Source of the DNA: Nostoc sp. KVJ3 | GTDB taxonomy: Bacteria; Cyanobacteriota; Cyanobacteriia; Cyanobacteriales; Nostocaceae | NCBI RefSeq assembly: GCF_026127265.1 | Contig: NZ_WWFG01000001.1 | Location: 434,001-498,000 of the forward strand | Length of the DNA stretch: 64,000 bases | Reading direction: 5' to 3' | In this document: one piece after another, positions 35,102-46,600 of the stretch | Position numbering within the stretch: the first letter of the stretch is position 1 | Layout of the letters: each line of letters starts with the position of its first letter | Translations under genes and position numbers: made by a program | Notes under the pieces: model-generated | The model's input: the letters and a program-made list of their open reading frames with translations, nothing else | Database searches by the model: none | Told to the model about the DNA's origin: nothing

Positions 35102-36484
35102 TCACTTCCTTGAAAACGATTCAAGGTTACACTCTTGTTCTAAAATTTCTAATATAAACTGTGTCGCTTTACCAGAGTTTTCTATTTCCTGAAATTTTTC
35201 TCCCCATCCTTTCACTCTCTGTTTTAACAACAAATCATTTTCTATTGTCTCAATTAAATCGACAATGAGACTAGCGGATGTATTCTTGACATCAGCAACT
35301 ACACCTAAACCATGATGTTCAATTCTTTCTGCATTGTCTGGTTGATCAGCCCATATAGGAAATACAATCATTGGTACTCCGCAAAATATGCATTCTTTAA
35401 TAGTGTTTATTCCTCCGGCGATAATTGCTATAGATGCTTTATTAAGAAGTGCTAATTGTGGTGCTTTGTTAACAATAAATACATTTTTAGGTATAGATTC
35501 TAAGTCTTCAACATTAATATAATCGCTTATTGATAAGACTAATTGGTATTCGTTTTTAAGTGACACAGCATCAATCACATTCTTGAAGAAATGTATAATT
35601 ACATCCATACCTAAAGTAGAAAAAGTGTTGACTGTAGTTCCTAACGAGCAATAAATGAGGGACTTTTTTTCATCTAAATCTGACCAGTTAAAAGATGGCT
35701 CTTCTCTTTGTAAGTCTATTGAAGCTTCAGCATAATAGCATTTTTCTCTTGAAATATTAGGTAAATCTAATTCCTTGGGGCATAAAACCAGATGTGTTAA
35801 TTTGAAAGGTATTGGTTGAGATAAATCTAATATTTCAAGAGGAATTTTCCTGCTAATTGCAAATTTTATTATCAACTCTTCCTCAGAAAAATCTGTTTGA
35901 CTTAGCAAATAAATTATATTTTTAGTTGACTTGATTAATCCTTTATATTTGTTTTTTAAATCAAGTAATTTAGGAATTAAATTATTTTTTAAATTTGAAC
36001 TTACCTCATTTACGATGAGATTTGGCAATGGCAAAGAGGTAAACATATCAGTAAAATAAATACTCATAATTTGGCACTCATAGGCTATCATACCTATGAA
36101 AGTAGAGTAGAGTTCTTCGTACGTGCTTATTATCAGTAAATCAGGATTAGCTACTTTTAGTAGAGTGTGTATTTCTCTGTTGTCTCCTTTAATTAATGAA
36201 TTAATTAAAGACTTTAAAAGCTTTCTGTATTTTAGCTGCTTCAGGAATAATTGAAACCTGTTTGAGTTTGAATCGTTAAGTTCTAGCTGTTTGATAAATC
36301 CTCTGGGAAACCATTTTTCTAGAATTGGTAGAAATGTAAATCCGTAGCTACAAACTTTTTCCTCATAATCTGGCAAACCTAAATACAACACTTGATGCCC
36401 AAGTAACCGTAGTGTTTTTGCTAGTTTCAAAGTACTATTTAATTCCCCTTGATAATTAAAAATACAAAAAGCAATAGTTGCCAT
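35102..36484 (-). CDS. Family 1 (GT-B fold) glycosyltransferase
   Basis: A 460-residue protein resembling macrolide/UDP-glucuronosyl-type transferases. The N-terminal acceptor half begins MATIAFCIFNYQGELNSTLK and has the LRLLGHQVLYLGLPDY Rossmann segment. The C-terminal donor half has YCSLGTTVNTF (near 280), APQLALLNKASIAIIAGGINTIKECIFCGVPMIVFPIWADQPDNA (split motif near 345-390), the nucleotide-sugar binding signature with His replaced by Ala in the usual THGG (here AGG). It probably glycosylates the cluster product. Base composition is AT-richer than the synthase genes. Confidence 0.75.
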   Translation of the reverse strand: MATIAFCIFNYQGELNSTLKLAKTLRLLGHQVLYLGLPDYEEKVCSYGFTFLPILEKWFPRGFIKQLELNDSNSNRFQLFLKQLKYRKLLKSLINSLIKGDNREIHTLLKVANPDLLIISTYEELYSTFIGMIAYECQIMSIYFTDMFTSLPLPNLIVNEVSSNLKNNLIPKLLDLKNKYKGLIKSTKNIIYLLSQTDFSEEELIIKFAISRKIPLEILDLSQPIPFKLTHLVLCPKELDLPNISREKCYYAEASIDLQREEPSFNWSDLDEKKSLIYCSLGTTVNTFSTLGMDVIIHFFKNVIDAVSLKNEYQLVLSISDYINVEDLESIPKNVFIVNKAPQLALLNKASIAIIAGGINTIKECIFCGVPMIVFPIWADQPDNAERIEHHGLGVVADVKNTSASLIVDLIETIENDLLLKQRVKGWGEKFQEIENSGKATQFILEILEQECNLESFSRK

Positions 36485-36578
36485 ATTAAAAACTCCATTG
36501 TAACTATTACGATAACCGTCAGTTTATAATTTTGGTTGAGGCTTTACAAAACCCAACCTACATTTGTGCCCTGTTGGT

Positions 36579-38050
36579 TTATAACTTTAAAAAGCCTCCT
36601 TCTTGCAGACTTCTGACACTATCTTTAACAGCTTGAATAATAAAATCTAGTTCTTCATCTGTATGTACTGTAGATATATAGCCCTCTCCTCCTTGACAGG
36701 GAAAAACCCCTTATGGAACAGATGATAGGTTAACAATTTCATACCTATTAAGTTGGTATAATTGGCTAACAACTCGGAATTAGCAGAGGAATCAGGACTG
36801 AAAATTGATCCAAAATGCACAATCTGCAACGGTAATTTATCTTCTTCAAAATAAGTATTGAGCTTGGTAACAAACTCTGACGTGCGTTGATTTAACTTCT
36901 GTTGCAGTACAGGCCCCTGCATCTTTAAATGCTCAAGAAAAGCTCGTGCCGCAGCTAGAGACATTGAATGTCTACTGTAACTGGTTCCCGACCATGTTAT
37001 TGGTACATGAGGATAAGATACATCATCGTAATTCCAAATCCCGCCATCAATTCCATCCATGTAGTTAGCCTTGCCAGCTACTACAGCCATTGGCATACCG
37101 CCAGCAATAGTTTTGCCATAAGTTACTAAATCAGCTTCAATGCCAAACCACGCCTGTGCCCCACCCGGATGAATCCGAAAGCCAGTAACCATCTCATCAA
37201 AGATTAATGCTATGCCTGATTCTTTGGTCAGTTGCCTCAATTGCTGAAGAAACGCTTTAGGTTCAAAGCTAAGTCGGCTTTGCTGCACAGGTTCAACAAG
37301 AACAGCCGCCAATTCATGCTCATAAGCTCTAATTATCTCAAGAGATTCAGAACTCCCATAATCCAGAACCAAAACATCTTCAGCTATATTTGGCGTTACT
37401 CCAGGATATTCTGGAACTGTTCTAGAATTACCATTGACTGTCTGCGCTTTAACCAGCGTTCCATCAAAAATACCATGATAAGAATTTGAAAACAGGGCGA
37501 TTTTGCTGCGACCTGTTGCAGCTCGTGCCAAGCGTAGTGCTAGCATCACTGCTTCTGTGCCTACACTACAAAAGGCTACCCGCTCCACTCCTGTCAGTTC
37601 ACAAATTAACTCAGCAACTTCACCCGCCAGCGCTGCTTGTGGCCCAGTTTGTATACCTTGCTCAAGTTGTTCTAAGAGTGCCTTTTTAATAAAAGGGGGA
37701 TTGTAACCGCAAAGATGTAACCCACGTCCTGCCGTCAGGTCTACATATTCGTTATCATCAACATCCCATATTTTTGAGCCAAGAGAGCGTTTAATCAGAA
37801 TTGGATAGAAGAGTTCTTTAAGAGTAAAATTAAATCCCGCAGAACCCCTGTTATTAGCAAAAACAGAACGATAGTTTTGCGCAAGTTTTTTTGATGTTTT
37901 TGTTCGTTCTGTGTAGGGTGTAATTAGTGCTTCTAAGTGCTGCTGTTGAGCAAGACTTAGGTCTGTTTGTATATTATCATGATGTATGGATTTAGAAACT
38001 GGATCAGTCTGGAAAGTAGGCTGTTGGAAGTTAGGTTTATGGACATTCAT
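36579..38050 (-). CDS. Free-standing GSA-type aminotransferase (AMT), frameshifted near the 3' end
   Basis: A PLP aminotransferase of the glutamate-1-semialdehyde type, clearly derived from the AMT domains of the neighbouring synthases: it even keeps their pre-domain QQHLEALITPYTERT...KLAQNYRS segment. PLP-site motifs are FCSVGTEAVMLALR (near 165), IFDEMVTGFRIHPGG and TYGKTIAGGMP (Schiff-base Lys near 315). As read, it ends at 36647 with 467 residues. One extra base in the GGGGTTTTT run (36702-36710 on the plus strand) restores a homologous ending (GYISTVHTDEELDFIIQAVKDSV) that stops at 36579. It is therefore slightly truncated, or the assembly has an indel. A role in trans amination is inferred. 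Confidence 0.7.
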
Positions 38051-38081
38051 AGATGTTGATTTCTTGTGTTAACGTGGATTA

Positions 38082-41000
38082 CTATGGTTGACTTTGTGCC
38101 TTATTAAGATAATTCTTCAACTGCTCTGCCAAAACTTGGACATGAGGCTTGGTAAGCATTGTGTAATGATTGCCTGAAACTGTCACAATCTCCAGTGGTT
38201 TAGATGACAGTTGGCTCCAACCCCAACTAGGATCGTCAGGATAATCAAAACCTTCATTACTATCATTGGCTTGAAAGAGAATCATCTGGTTTGGATATAC
38301 CTGTGACACATAGTTCCAACTAGCTTGGAGGTTGTTCTGGTAAACACTCAGAAAAGAGCAAAAACTTTCAAGATTAAAACTAGCTGGGATCAAATTAGCT
38401 AATTTCAACTCCTCAAAAGCATAATTCAATTGCTCATCGGGCTTCATTTGTTCAAATTTATCGGATGATACTGATAATTTTTTGTTGGCAGAATTGGCTA
38501 AATCCTGAGCAAAATTAGCCAAAACTTTGGTACTATTATCTTGCTGAAGCCTTACAGATTTGTTGTTATCAATAGGTGCTGCATTATCTAGCAAAACAAG
38601 TAGAGCTACCTGATGACCTTTGTTTTGCAATTGTTGAGCCATTTCAAAAGCTACAAAGCTTCCCAAAGACCAGCCTCCTAAAAAGTATGGGCCTTCTGGC
38701 TGTATGGTATGCAGGGCTGCAATGTAGTGAGATGCCATATCTTCAATACAGGTATGTGGCTCCCGTTCTCCATAAAGACCCGGTGCTTGCAGCCCATAAA
38801 ATGGTTGCTCTGAACCCAGATAATGCGCCAAGTCTTTGTAACAAAAAACATTGCCACCGATGGGATGTATAAAGAATAAAGGCTTTTTGGAGCCTTGTGG
38901 TTGAATTGTGACTAGTGCTTCTTCAAGCTCTTGTTGGCTAAACTTGGTTGTTGATACTGAAGCTGTATAGCTGCTGTTTATAAAAAACGGGGAAGGTGGT
39001 AAAAACTCACCTGCTTGCATTTCTACTACACTTTCCTTAACTGCCTGAATTACATATTCAATATCTGCATCGGTATGGGCTGTAGATAGATAAAAGTTTC
39101 GTCCTTCCCAGACATAAACCCCTTTTTCCAACAAGTGGTAGTATAGCAAGTTACCAAGTATTGAGTTAGTCTGGAAAGTAAAACGGAAGAGTGAACCAAA
39201 ATTGATGACTCGAATTGCTACTTGTTTTTGCTCAAAGTAATTATTGAGAGTCTTGGCTAATTTGGTTGTTTTTTCAGCTAATTTTTCTTGAAGTTGCGGG
39301 CCACTTTCTCTAAGATGGTTAAGTGCAGCCCAAGCAGCAGACATGACTAGAGGGTGCTTGAAAAATGTCCCGGCAAAAAAGGTTGTTTTTGTCTGAGGGT
39401 AAGAATCGTCGCCATAGTTCCACATACCACCGTCAAACGCATCCATGAAGGTTGCCTTACCAGCTATAACGCCAATTGGTATCCCAGCACCAACCGCCTT
39501 GCCGTAGGTTGTAATGTCTGCTTGTATATCCCACAATGCCTGGATACCACCTGGGTGCATCCGAAAACCGGTAATCACTTCGTCAAAGATTAATACAGTG
39601 CCTGTTTCCTGAGTTAATTGTCTCAACTGACGGAGAAACTCTTTGGGTTGACAATCTGGTTGAGTACTTTGTACTGGCTCAACTAGAATTGCTGCCAGTT
39701 CGTGAGCATGAGCTTTGAGAATATCAAGAGATTCGGAATTTCCGTAGTTAAGGACTATGACATTTTCGGTCAGATGTTGCGGAATCCCTGGAAATTTCCC
39801 AACATAACGCCGTGTTCCGTCATTGGCTACAACTTCTTTGACTAATACTTCATCCAAGTTACCGTGATATGAACCAGCAAATAAAGCAATTTTGGAGCGT
39901 CCTGTGGTGGCGCGTGCTAGGCGTATTGCTCCCATCACCGCTTCTGTGCCATCGTTACAAAAAGCTGCCCGCTCTGCGCCTGTCAACTGACAAATTAACT
40001 CAGCTACCTGGCCAGAAAGATGGGATTGTGGGCCGTGTAGTATACCTTGCTGAATCTGCTGCTGGACGGCTTCAATGACAAAAGATGGTGAATGGCCAAA
40101 TAAAAGTGTGCCAAACCCCATAGAAATATCTACGTATTCGTTGCCATCAACATCCCAGAGTCTGGCTCCCTCTCCACGCTGCCCGTGAATAGGATATACC
40201 ATCTCCTTAATATAGGGGAAGAACCCTGTTACCGCTCGGCTATTGGCATGGCAAGAACGATAAGCTTGCGAGAGTCGTTTAGATTCTGGAGTCCGCTTAA
40301 CAAAACGTGCAATTAAAGTATCTAAATGTTTTTGTTGACGAGAAGTTAATCCTGTAAATGTTTCTTGTTCAATTTTTTGGTAGCTAGAGGACTGATTGAT
40401 TATAGAAGCAGTCGTACTTGCTACAGAGGGACTAAAGGAAGGTTGAGTAATCTGTTGACTTTGAGGGAAAGTAGAATACTGAGATGAACCTTTATCGGGC
40501 AATAAGTCTACTAATTTAGACATCACCTGAAGATGCTGCGTAATGATTTGCTCAATGGCTGTATTAGCTACAGGTATTTGATCTTTTTGGTTAAGTGTTT
40601 GTTGATGCGAATCTCTGACCACAAACGATGCTTCAGTAGTTTCTGGGGGTGTTATTGAGGATATTGATTCTTGAGGTGGAACAACTGCTACTAGCTTTTC
40701 TGGAGGTAACTCTTGAACTATATAAATCGCTAATGAATTAATTGTTAGGGAATTGTCAATTAATTGATAAAAAGGAATTTTAACACCAAATCTTTGTTCA
40801 ATAGCGCGATTGATTTGAAGTAACAAAAGAGAATCTATACCAATTTCTATAAAATCCTTATGAGGATGTATTTCCGAAGAATTTACTCCCAGGGCGCTAC
40901 TCAAAATATCTTGAAGAATTGACAGAGTTAAATTATGTTTATCTTGTAATGAATGTTCAGTTAAATCTTTCTCTTCAGGCACTAAGTTTTCCTGTTTATT

Positions 41001-43688
41001 AACAAATGGATTACTCTCACTATTTCTAGAATGGTCAATCCAGTATCTTTTTCGCTCAAAAGGATATGTTGGTAAAGGGATGCGATGACGTTGCTCGTTA
41101 GCATAAAATTTTGACCAGTCTACCTGAATTCCCTCTAACCAGAGTCTGCCCAATGTATTTAGTAAAAACGCTATATCTGATTGTTGATTTTGTGGATGTT
41201 TGAGTGAACAGAGAAGCATTTGTTCAGCGACTTTTTGCCTGTTAGCTAAAGTACTTAATGTTCGTCCTGGCCCTACTTCTAGTAGAATGCGATTTGGGAG
41301 TTGCTGCAACTTGGTAATTCCCTCAGCAAAACGTACTGTTTGCCGTAGATGCTTTGCCCAGTACTTTGCATCGGTTGCTTCGGCTGCGGTAATCCAAGTA
41401 CCTGTGACGTTAGAAATAAAGGGGATTTTTGGAGCATTGAGGCTGATTTTGCTGATTTGCTCTCTGAATGGCTCTAGAATTGAGTCCATCATCTGTGAAT
41501 GAAAAGCATGGGAAGTATGCAAACGACGGCAATCTATACCTCTCTCAGTCAACTGGTTTTGTAAATTATCTATTGCCTCTACCGACCCTGAGACGACGCA
41601 ATTCTCAGTCCCGTTGATAGCAGCTAGAGAGAGTGTATTACCGAGCTGGGATTGGAGTTCTGTTTCTGATAATGGCACAGCCAGCATTGTCCCTATAGGG
41701 AGTTGCTGCATCAATTTTCCTCTAATGGCTACGAGTATTAATGCGTCTTGGAGGGAGAAGACACCGGCAATGCAAGCTGCTACATACTCTCCAATGCTGT
41801 GACCAATCATTGCAGAAGGATGCACTCCCCAGGCTATCCATAATTGAGCTAGGGCGTACTCAACTACAAATAGTGCTGGTTGGGTAATATAAGTCTGTTG
41901 TAGCTGTTGTGCTGCTGTCTCCTTGTTTTCCTCCTGTGGATATAGTAAAGTACGCAGGTCTAAGCCCAGATGAGATTTGAGCAATTCACAACAGTGGTCA
42001 ACCTGTTTGCGGAAAATTGGCTCAGTTTCGTATAACTCTCGACCCATGTTCACATACTGAGTACCCTGTCCAGGAAACATAAAGACAACCTGTTGTCCAG
42101 AGGGTTCGGTGAATTTGGTAAAAATTCTTTGTTGAACAGGGGTTTCTAAAACTGTCACTGCATCGTCAAGGTTTTGACAAACCAACATCCGGCGATGGTC
42201 AAAAGCCTCTCGACCTATCTGAAGCGTGTAAGTAATATCTGCTAAGTTGAGTGTAGGATGTTGCTTTAGGTACTCTACTAAGTTTGCGGTTGCTGTTTCT
42301 AGTGCAGAATTGGTTTTAGCACAGAGCAACAACAACTGCCAAGGGCGAGAACTACTAGAAGCATCAACAGGAGGAGCTTCTTCGAGAATCAGATGAGCAT
42401 TGGTACCGCCTATGCCAAAAGAACTGACCCCTGCACGGCGAGGTGTGTTGTTTGACTGCCATTCTAAAAGCTGGTTGGCGACGTAAAAGGGGCTGTTATT
42501 AAAGTGAATTTGAGGATTAGGTTCTTGAAAGTTTAAACTGGGTGGTATCTGTTTGTGTTTGAGTGCGAGAACGGTTTTGATTAGACCGATTACACCGGCG
42601 GCGGCATCTAGGTGTCCGATATTGGTTTTTACTGAAGCGATCGCACAAAAGCTATTTTTATTTATAGGGTGAAAGGCTTGTGTCAGTGCTGCAATTTCAA
42701 TCGGATCTCCTAAAACCGTGCCAGTACCATGAGTTTCTATATAGCCGATTGTCTCCGGTTCAACCCTGGCCATCGCCAAAGCTTCAGCAATCACTTTTGC
42801 TTGTCCCTCTACACTGGGAGCTGTATAGCCAACTTTTAAAGACCCGTCATTATTAATAGCCGAACCTTTAATCACAGCATGAATGCAATCTCCATCTGCT
42901 AGAGCATCTTCTAACCGTTTAAGAACTACAATCCCAACACCATTACCGCTAACAGTTCCTTGTGCTTTAGCATCAAAGGCACGACAGTGGCCGTCAGGAG
43001 ATAAAATTCCCCCTTCCTGATAATAATAACCAGTTTTGTGTGGTACGTTGATCGAAACACCACCTGCCAAAACAATATCGCTTTCGCCATTTAGTAAGCT
43101 TTGGCAAGCCAAATGAACGGCAACTAATGAAGTAGAGCAAGCTGTTTGGACATTAATGCTTGGCCCTTTGAGGTTTAATTTATATGAGACAAAGGTAGGC
43201 AAAAAGTCTTGACTATTTCCTATCGATAGGCGATGACTACCCACTGATTTAATCAGTTCAGGTTTGGGATAAAGGTTAGATAGAAAGTAAGTGCTGAGGC
43301 TGACCCCAGCATAAACACCAATTCGACCTGTATACGTCTGACAGTTGTAACCGGCTCCTTCAAGAGCTTCCCACGCACATTCTAAGAATAAACGCTGTTG
43401 CGGATCGGTGATTTCTGCTTCTTTGGGCGAAAAGCCAAAGAATTCAGCATCAAACAACTCAATATCTTCTAATATAGCTCCTGCTTTTATATACTGAGGC
43501 TGACTCAAGATAGCTGGGTCAATCCCCGAAGACAATAGTTCTTCATCTGTGAAAACAGTAATTGATTCTACACCATCTCGCAGATTCTGCCAAAACTGAG
43601 CAAGATTTTTAGCTCCAGGAAAACGACCAGTCAAGCCAATGATTGCTACTGCATTTAGGTCATCAAACGTATCTGCGTGATTCATCAT
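38082..43688 (-). CDS. PKS module with aminotransferase and thioesterase: KS-AT-ACP-AMT-TE
   Basis: An 1868-residue synthase. KS at about 10-430 has active Cys184 (TACSTS) and the two catalytic His (ETHGTGT, TNIGHLDAAAG). AT at about 540-850 has GHSIGE near 628 and HAFHS near 729, the malonyl-CoA signature. ACP has its phosphopantetheine Ser near 952 (EIGIDSLLL), and AMT at about 1090-1530 has its PLP Lys near 1394 (TYGKAVGAG). A type I thioesterase at about 1580-1860 has GGWSLG near 1673 and GNHYTM with the catalytic His. There is no KR, so the beta-keto group is aminated by AMT and the chain then released by TE. AGGAGA precedes the ATG. It is McyE-like at its N-terminal half but ends the line. 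Confidence 0.85.
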   Translation of the reverse strand: MMNHADTFDDLNAVAIIGLTGRFPGAKNLAQFWQNLRDGVESITVFTDEELLSSGIDPAILSQPQYIKAGAILEDIELFDAEFFGFSPKEAEITDPQQRLFLECAWEALEGAGYNCQTYTGRIGVYAGVSLSTYFLSNLYPKPELIKSVGSHRLSIGNSQDFLPTFVSYKLNLKGPSINVQTACSTSLVAVHLACQSLLNGESDIVLAGGVSINVPHKTGYYYQEGGILSPDGHCRAFDAKAQGTVSGNGVGIVVLKRLEDALADGDCIHAVIKGSAINNDGSLKVGYTAPSVEGQAKVIAEALAMARVEPETIGYIETHGTGTVLGDPIEIAALTQAFHPINKNSFCAIASVKTNIGHLDAAAGVIGLIKTVLALKHKQIPPSLNFQEPNPQIHFNNSPFYVANQLLEWQSNNTPRRAGVSSFGIGGTNAHLILEEAPPVDASSSSRPWQLLLLCAKTNSALETATANLVEYLKQHPTLNLADITYTLQIGREAFDHRRMLVCQNLDDAVTVLETPVQQRIFTKFTEPSGQQVVFMFPGQGTQYVNMGRELYETEPIFRKQVDHCCELLKSHLGLDLRTLLYPQEENKETAAQQLQQTYITQPALFVVEYALAQLWIAWGVHPSAMIGHSIGEYVAACIAGVFSLQDALILVAIRGKLMQQLPIGTMLAVPLSETELQSQLGNTLSLAAINGTENCVVSGSVEAIDNLQNQLTERGIDCRRLHTSHAFHSQMMDSILEPFREQISKISLNAPKIPFISNVTGTWITAAEATDAKYWAKHLRQTVRFAEGITKLQQLPNRILLEVGPGRTLSTLANRQKVAEQMLLCSLKHPQNQQSDIAFLLNTLGRLWLEGIQVDWSKFYANEQRHRIPLPTYPFERKRYWIDHSRNSESNPFVNKQENLVPEEKDLTEHSLQDKHNLTLSILQDILSSALGVNSSEIHPHKDFIEIGIDSLLLLQINRAIEQRFGVKIPFYQLIDNSLTINSLAIYIVQELPPEKLVAVVPPQESISSITPPETTEASFVVRDSHQQTLNQKDQIPVANTAIEQIITQHLQVMSKLVDLLPDKGSSQYSTFPQSQQITQPSFSPSVASTTASIINQSSSYQKIEQETFTGLTSRQQKHLDTLIARFVKRTPESKRLSQAYRSCHANSRAVTGFFPYIKEMVYPIHGQRGEGARLWDVDGNEYVDISMGFGTLLFGHSPSFVIEAVQQQIQQGILHGPQSHLSGQVAELICQLTGAERAAFCNDGTEAVMGAIRLARATTGRSKIALFAGSYHGNLDEVLVKEVVANDGTRRYVGKFPGIPQHLTENVIVLNYGNSESLDILKAHAHELAAILVEPVQSTQPDCQPKEFLRQLRQLTQETGTVLIFDEVITGFRMHPGGIQALWDIQADITTYGKAVGAGIPIGVIAGKATFMDAFDGGMWNYGDDSYPQTKTTFFAGTFFKHPLVMSAAWAALNHLRESGPQLQEKLAEKTTKLAKTLNNYFEQKQVAIRVINFGSLFRFTFQTNSILGNLLYYHLLEKGVYVWEGRNFYLSTAHTDADIEYVIQAVKESVVEMQAGEFLPPSPFFINSSYTASVSTTKFSQQELEEALVTIQPQGSKKPLFFIHPIGGNVFCYKDLAHYLGSEQPFYGLQAPGLYGEREPHTCIEDMASHYIAALHTIQPEGPYFLGGWSLGSFVAFEMAQQLQNKGHQVALLVLLDNAAPIDNNKSVRLQQDNSTKVLANFAQDLANSANKKLSVSSDKFEQMKPDEQLNYAFEELKLANLIPASFNLESFCSFLSVYQNNLQASWNYVSQVYPNQMILFQANDSNEGFDYPDDPSWGWSQLSSKPLEIVTVSGNHYTMLTKPHVQVLAEQLKNYLNKAQSQP

Positions 43689-43697
43689 TGTCTCCTG

Positions 43698-46600
43698 CTA
43701 CTGGTTAGCTTCCCGATGTTTTTGTCTGAGTTGTCTTTGTTGCTTCTTTGAGTCTATGCGATTCTCAACTAAGTGATTGCTTGGTTGCAAAGCAGTATGT
43801 TCTGGTAATTTTTGACTTAAATATTTCGCTAACATACTAATAGTTGGATATTGAAACATTTCTACCATTGATATATCTCTGTTCAGAGTCTGATGCAGCT
43901 TGCTATGTATCTGTACCATCAGCAATGAATGACCGCCGAGATCAAAAAAATTGTGATGAATACCTACTTTATCCAGATGTAGCACTTGTTGCCAAATTGC
44001 TGCAATAGTTTGCTCAAGTTGGGTTTCAGGAGCTACAAAGTTTTCTATCAGGGTAATCTGTGGTTGCTCAGGTAGCACCCGACGATCTACTTTGCCATTG
44101 GGTAAAAGTGGCAGTTTCTCCAGCCAAATAAAGGCTGACGGGATCATATATTCAGGCAACTTCTCTAACAAATGATGGCGCAGTTCGCTGATAGAAACAG
44201 CCGCCTGATTGCCAACTAAATATGCTACGAGACGCATATCCTGAAGTTCATCTTTTTGGGCGATAACTACAATCTCTTGCACTTGTGGATGTTGACTGAG
44301 TAACGCTTCAATCTCGCCAAGTTCGATCCGATAACCGCGAATTTTTACCTGATGGTCAACCCTACCAAAAAACTCAATGTTACCATCGCTTAGATAACAA
44401 GCTAAATCTCCTGTTTTGTATAGGCGCATTCCTGGGCGATCGCTAAAAGGATTAGGGATAAATTTTTCGCTAGTTGAAGCAGGTTGCTTGAGATAACCTC
44501 TAGCTAAACCATCACCACTGATATAAACTTCGCCGATGACGCTAACGGGGACAGGTTGCAGATGAGAATCAAGTATATAAATTTGTGTATTGGCAATGGG
44601 TTGACCAATAGATATTTGCGCTTTAGTTTGTTGAGAATGGCAGTTATATACACTACTCCAAACTGTACCTTCTGTTGGGCCATACTCATTAAATAGAGCT
44701 GTTTTAGACTGCAATTGCTGGTGACTTTGCACTAATTCGACTGGACAAAATTCTCCAGCAACAATGACGGTACTAAGTGATGTTAATTGTTCAGATTTTG
44801 CCGACTCCAATAAGAGTGCATACAGAGATGGAAGGCTTAATAAATGAGAGACATGATTTTCAGTGATTAACTCTAATAGTTTGGGAATCTCCAGTTGTAA
44901 CCCTTCTTGGGGAAGACAAAGAATTCCTCCAGAGCAAAGAGTCCAAAAAAGACCTGCAACAGAACTATCGAAAGCAAAGGAAGAAAGTAATAAGAAGCTG
45001 GTAACTGGTTCTTGGTAGTAAGTAATCCGAGCAGTTGTAGAGTGTACTAGGTGACGATGTGCGATCGCAACTCCCTTCGGTTTACCTGTAGAACCAGAGG
45101 TGTAAATGACATAAGCTAAGTTTTCACTATGGTTTTTTGGCAAGGGATTGTCTTGACTTTCTTGAGCAATAATTTCCCAAGTTGTATCGAAGCAAATCGT
45201 TTGCGCGTTGTGAGCAGGTAAGCTAGAAAGTAGTCGTTCTTGAGTCAGTAATACTGGCGCTTTGGTATCTTCTAATATGAAGGCTAAACGCTCTGAAGGA
45301 TAATTTGGATCGAGGGGAACATAAGCACCACCAGCTTTGAGAATACCCAAGATACCTACGAGCATTTCTAAGGAACGTTCAACACAAATCCCCACTAATA
45401 CTTCTGCACTTACGCCTAAATCTTGGAGATAATGGGCTAATTGATTTGCTCGTGTATTAAGTTCAGCATAAGTTAGTTGCTGATGGTTAAATACCACAGC
45501 AATATTATTTGGTGTCCGTTCTACTTGCTCTGCAAATAACTCGTGAATACACTTATTCTGTGGGTAATCAGCCTGAGTTTGATTGAAATCGAATAGAAGT
45601 TGATTGAGTGTGCGATCGCTTAAAATTTTTAACTCACTAATTGCAGTTTCTGGATGATGTACAGCACTTTCTAGTAGCTTGTGAAATTGCTCTGTTAAAC
45701 TATCAATATCCTGTGGATAAAATAGATTAGAGTCATAATGAAATTCTGTACTTAAAAAATCATTCTTACGTCTACAAGATAACTTAATTTTGAAACGCTC
45801 AGTACAAATATCAAGCTGATGAACTGAAAATGATATGTCATCATTACCATGCTTATTATCTTCTTCTGTAAAATCAAAACCCACAGATAAAAAAGGCAAA
45901 TTATCTGATATTTTTTCCCAAGTAAAACAATCTTGCCATTTGTAGACGGATTCTACAGACTCATGAACTCGCTGTAAAATTTGATTAAATTTAAAATTAT
46001 CTTCTAAATGACAATTAATTGGTAAATATTTAGCAAATAATCCTAATGCTCCTTTAAGTTCCTCATATTTTCTGCCATTAAATTCCTTGGCGACGATCGT
46101 TTCAGATTGTCCACTTAGTCGGTAGAGTAAAATCAGCCAGCAGGTTAAATAAAAGGTAGAAGCAGAAGTATTATGCTTCTGAGCTAATGTTTCGATATTA
46201 GCTACCAGTTCCGAGGTAATGATTGAACTTACTAATTTTGGTTGAAATTTATGTTTTTCAGAGAGATGCTTTTCAAAAGGAAGCTGGAAAGTGTCAATAG
46301 TAGAAAAATCTTGCTGTTGCCAATATTCTCTACCTATTTTAGTTTCTTCTGCTTCTAGTATTTGATTTTGCCATTCTGAAAAGTCTGCATACTGGAGTGA
46401 TTCTTCAGATAATTCTTCATCCAATTTTTCTAAGTAAGAAGTAGCAAGTTTCCGTACTAAACAATTAATAGTTACTCTATCTGCACAGAGAGCAGGTAAA
46501 CTAATCAATAATAAATGCTTTTCTAGTGAAATATTTACTAGGCAAGTATGTAAAACTAAACCTTTTTCAAGCTCAAATTTATTTTGTTTAAATTCATGAA

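Noticed and set aside
36647..36720. The short C-terminal end of the free-standing AMT as the natural end
   Set aside because: A one-base shift restores about 40 residues homologous to the other two AMT domains, so the short end is probably the result of an indel.
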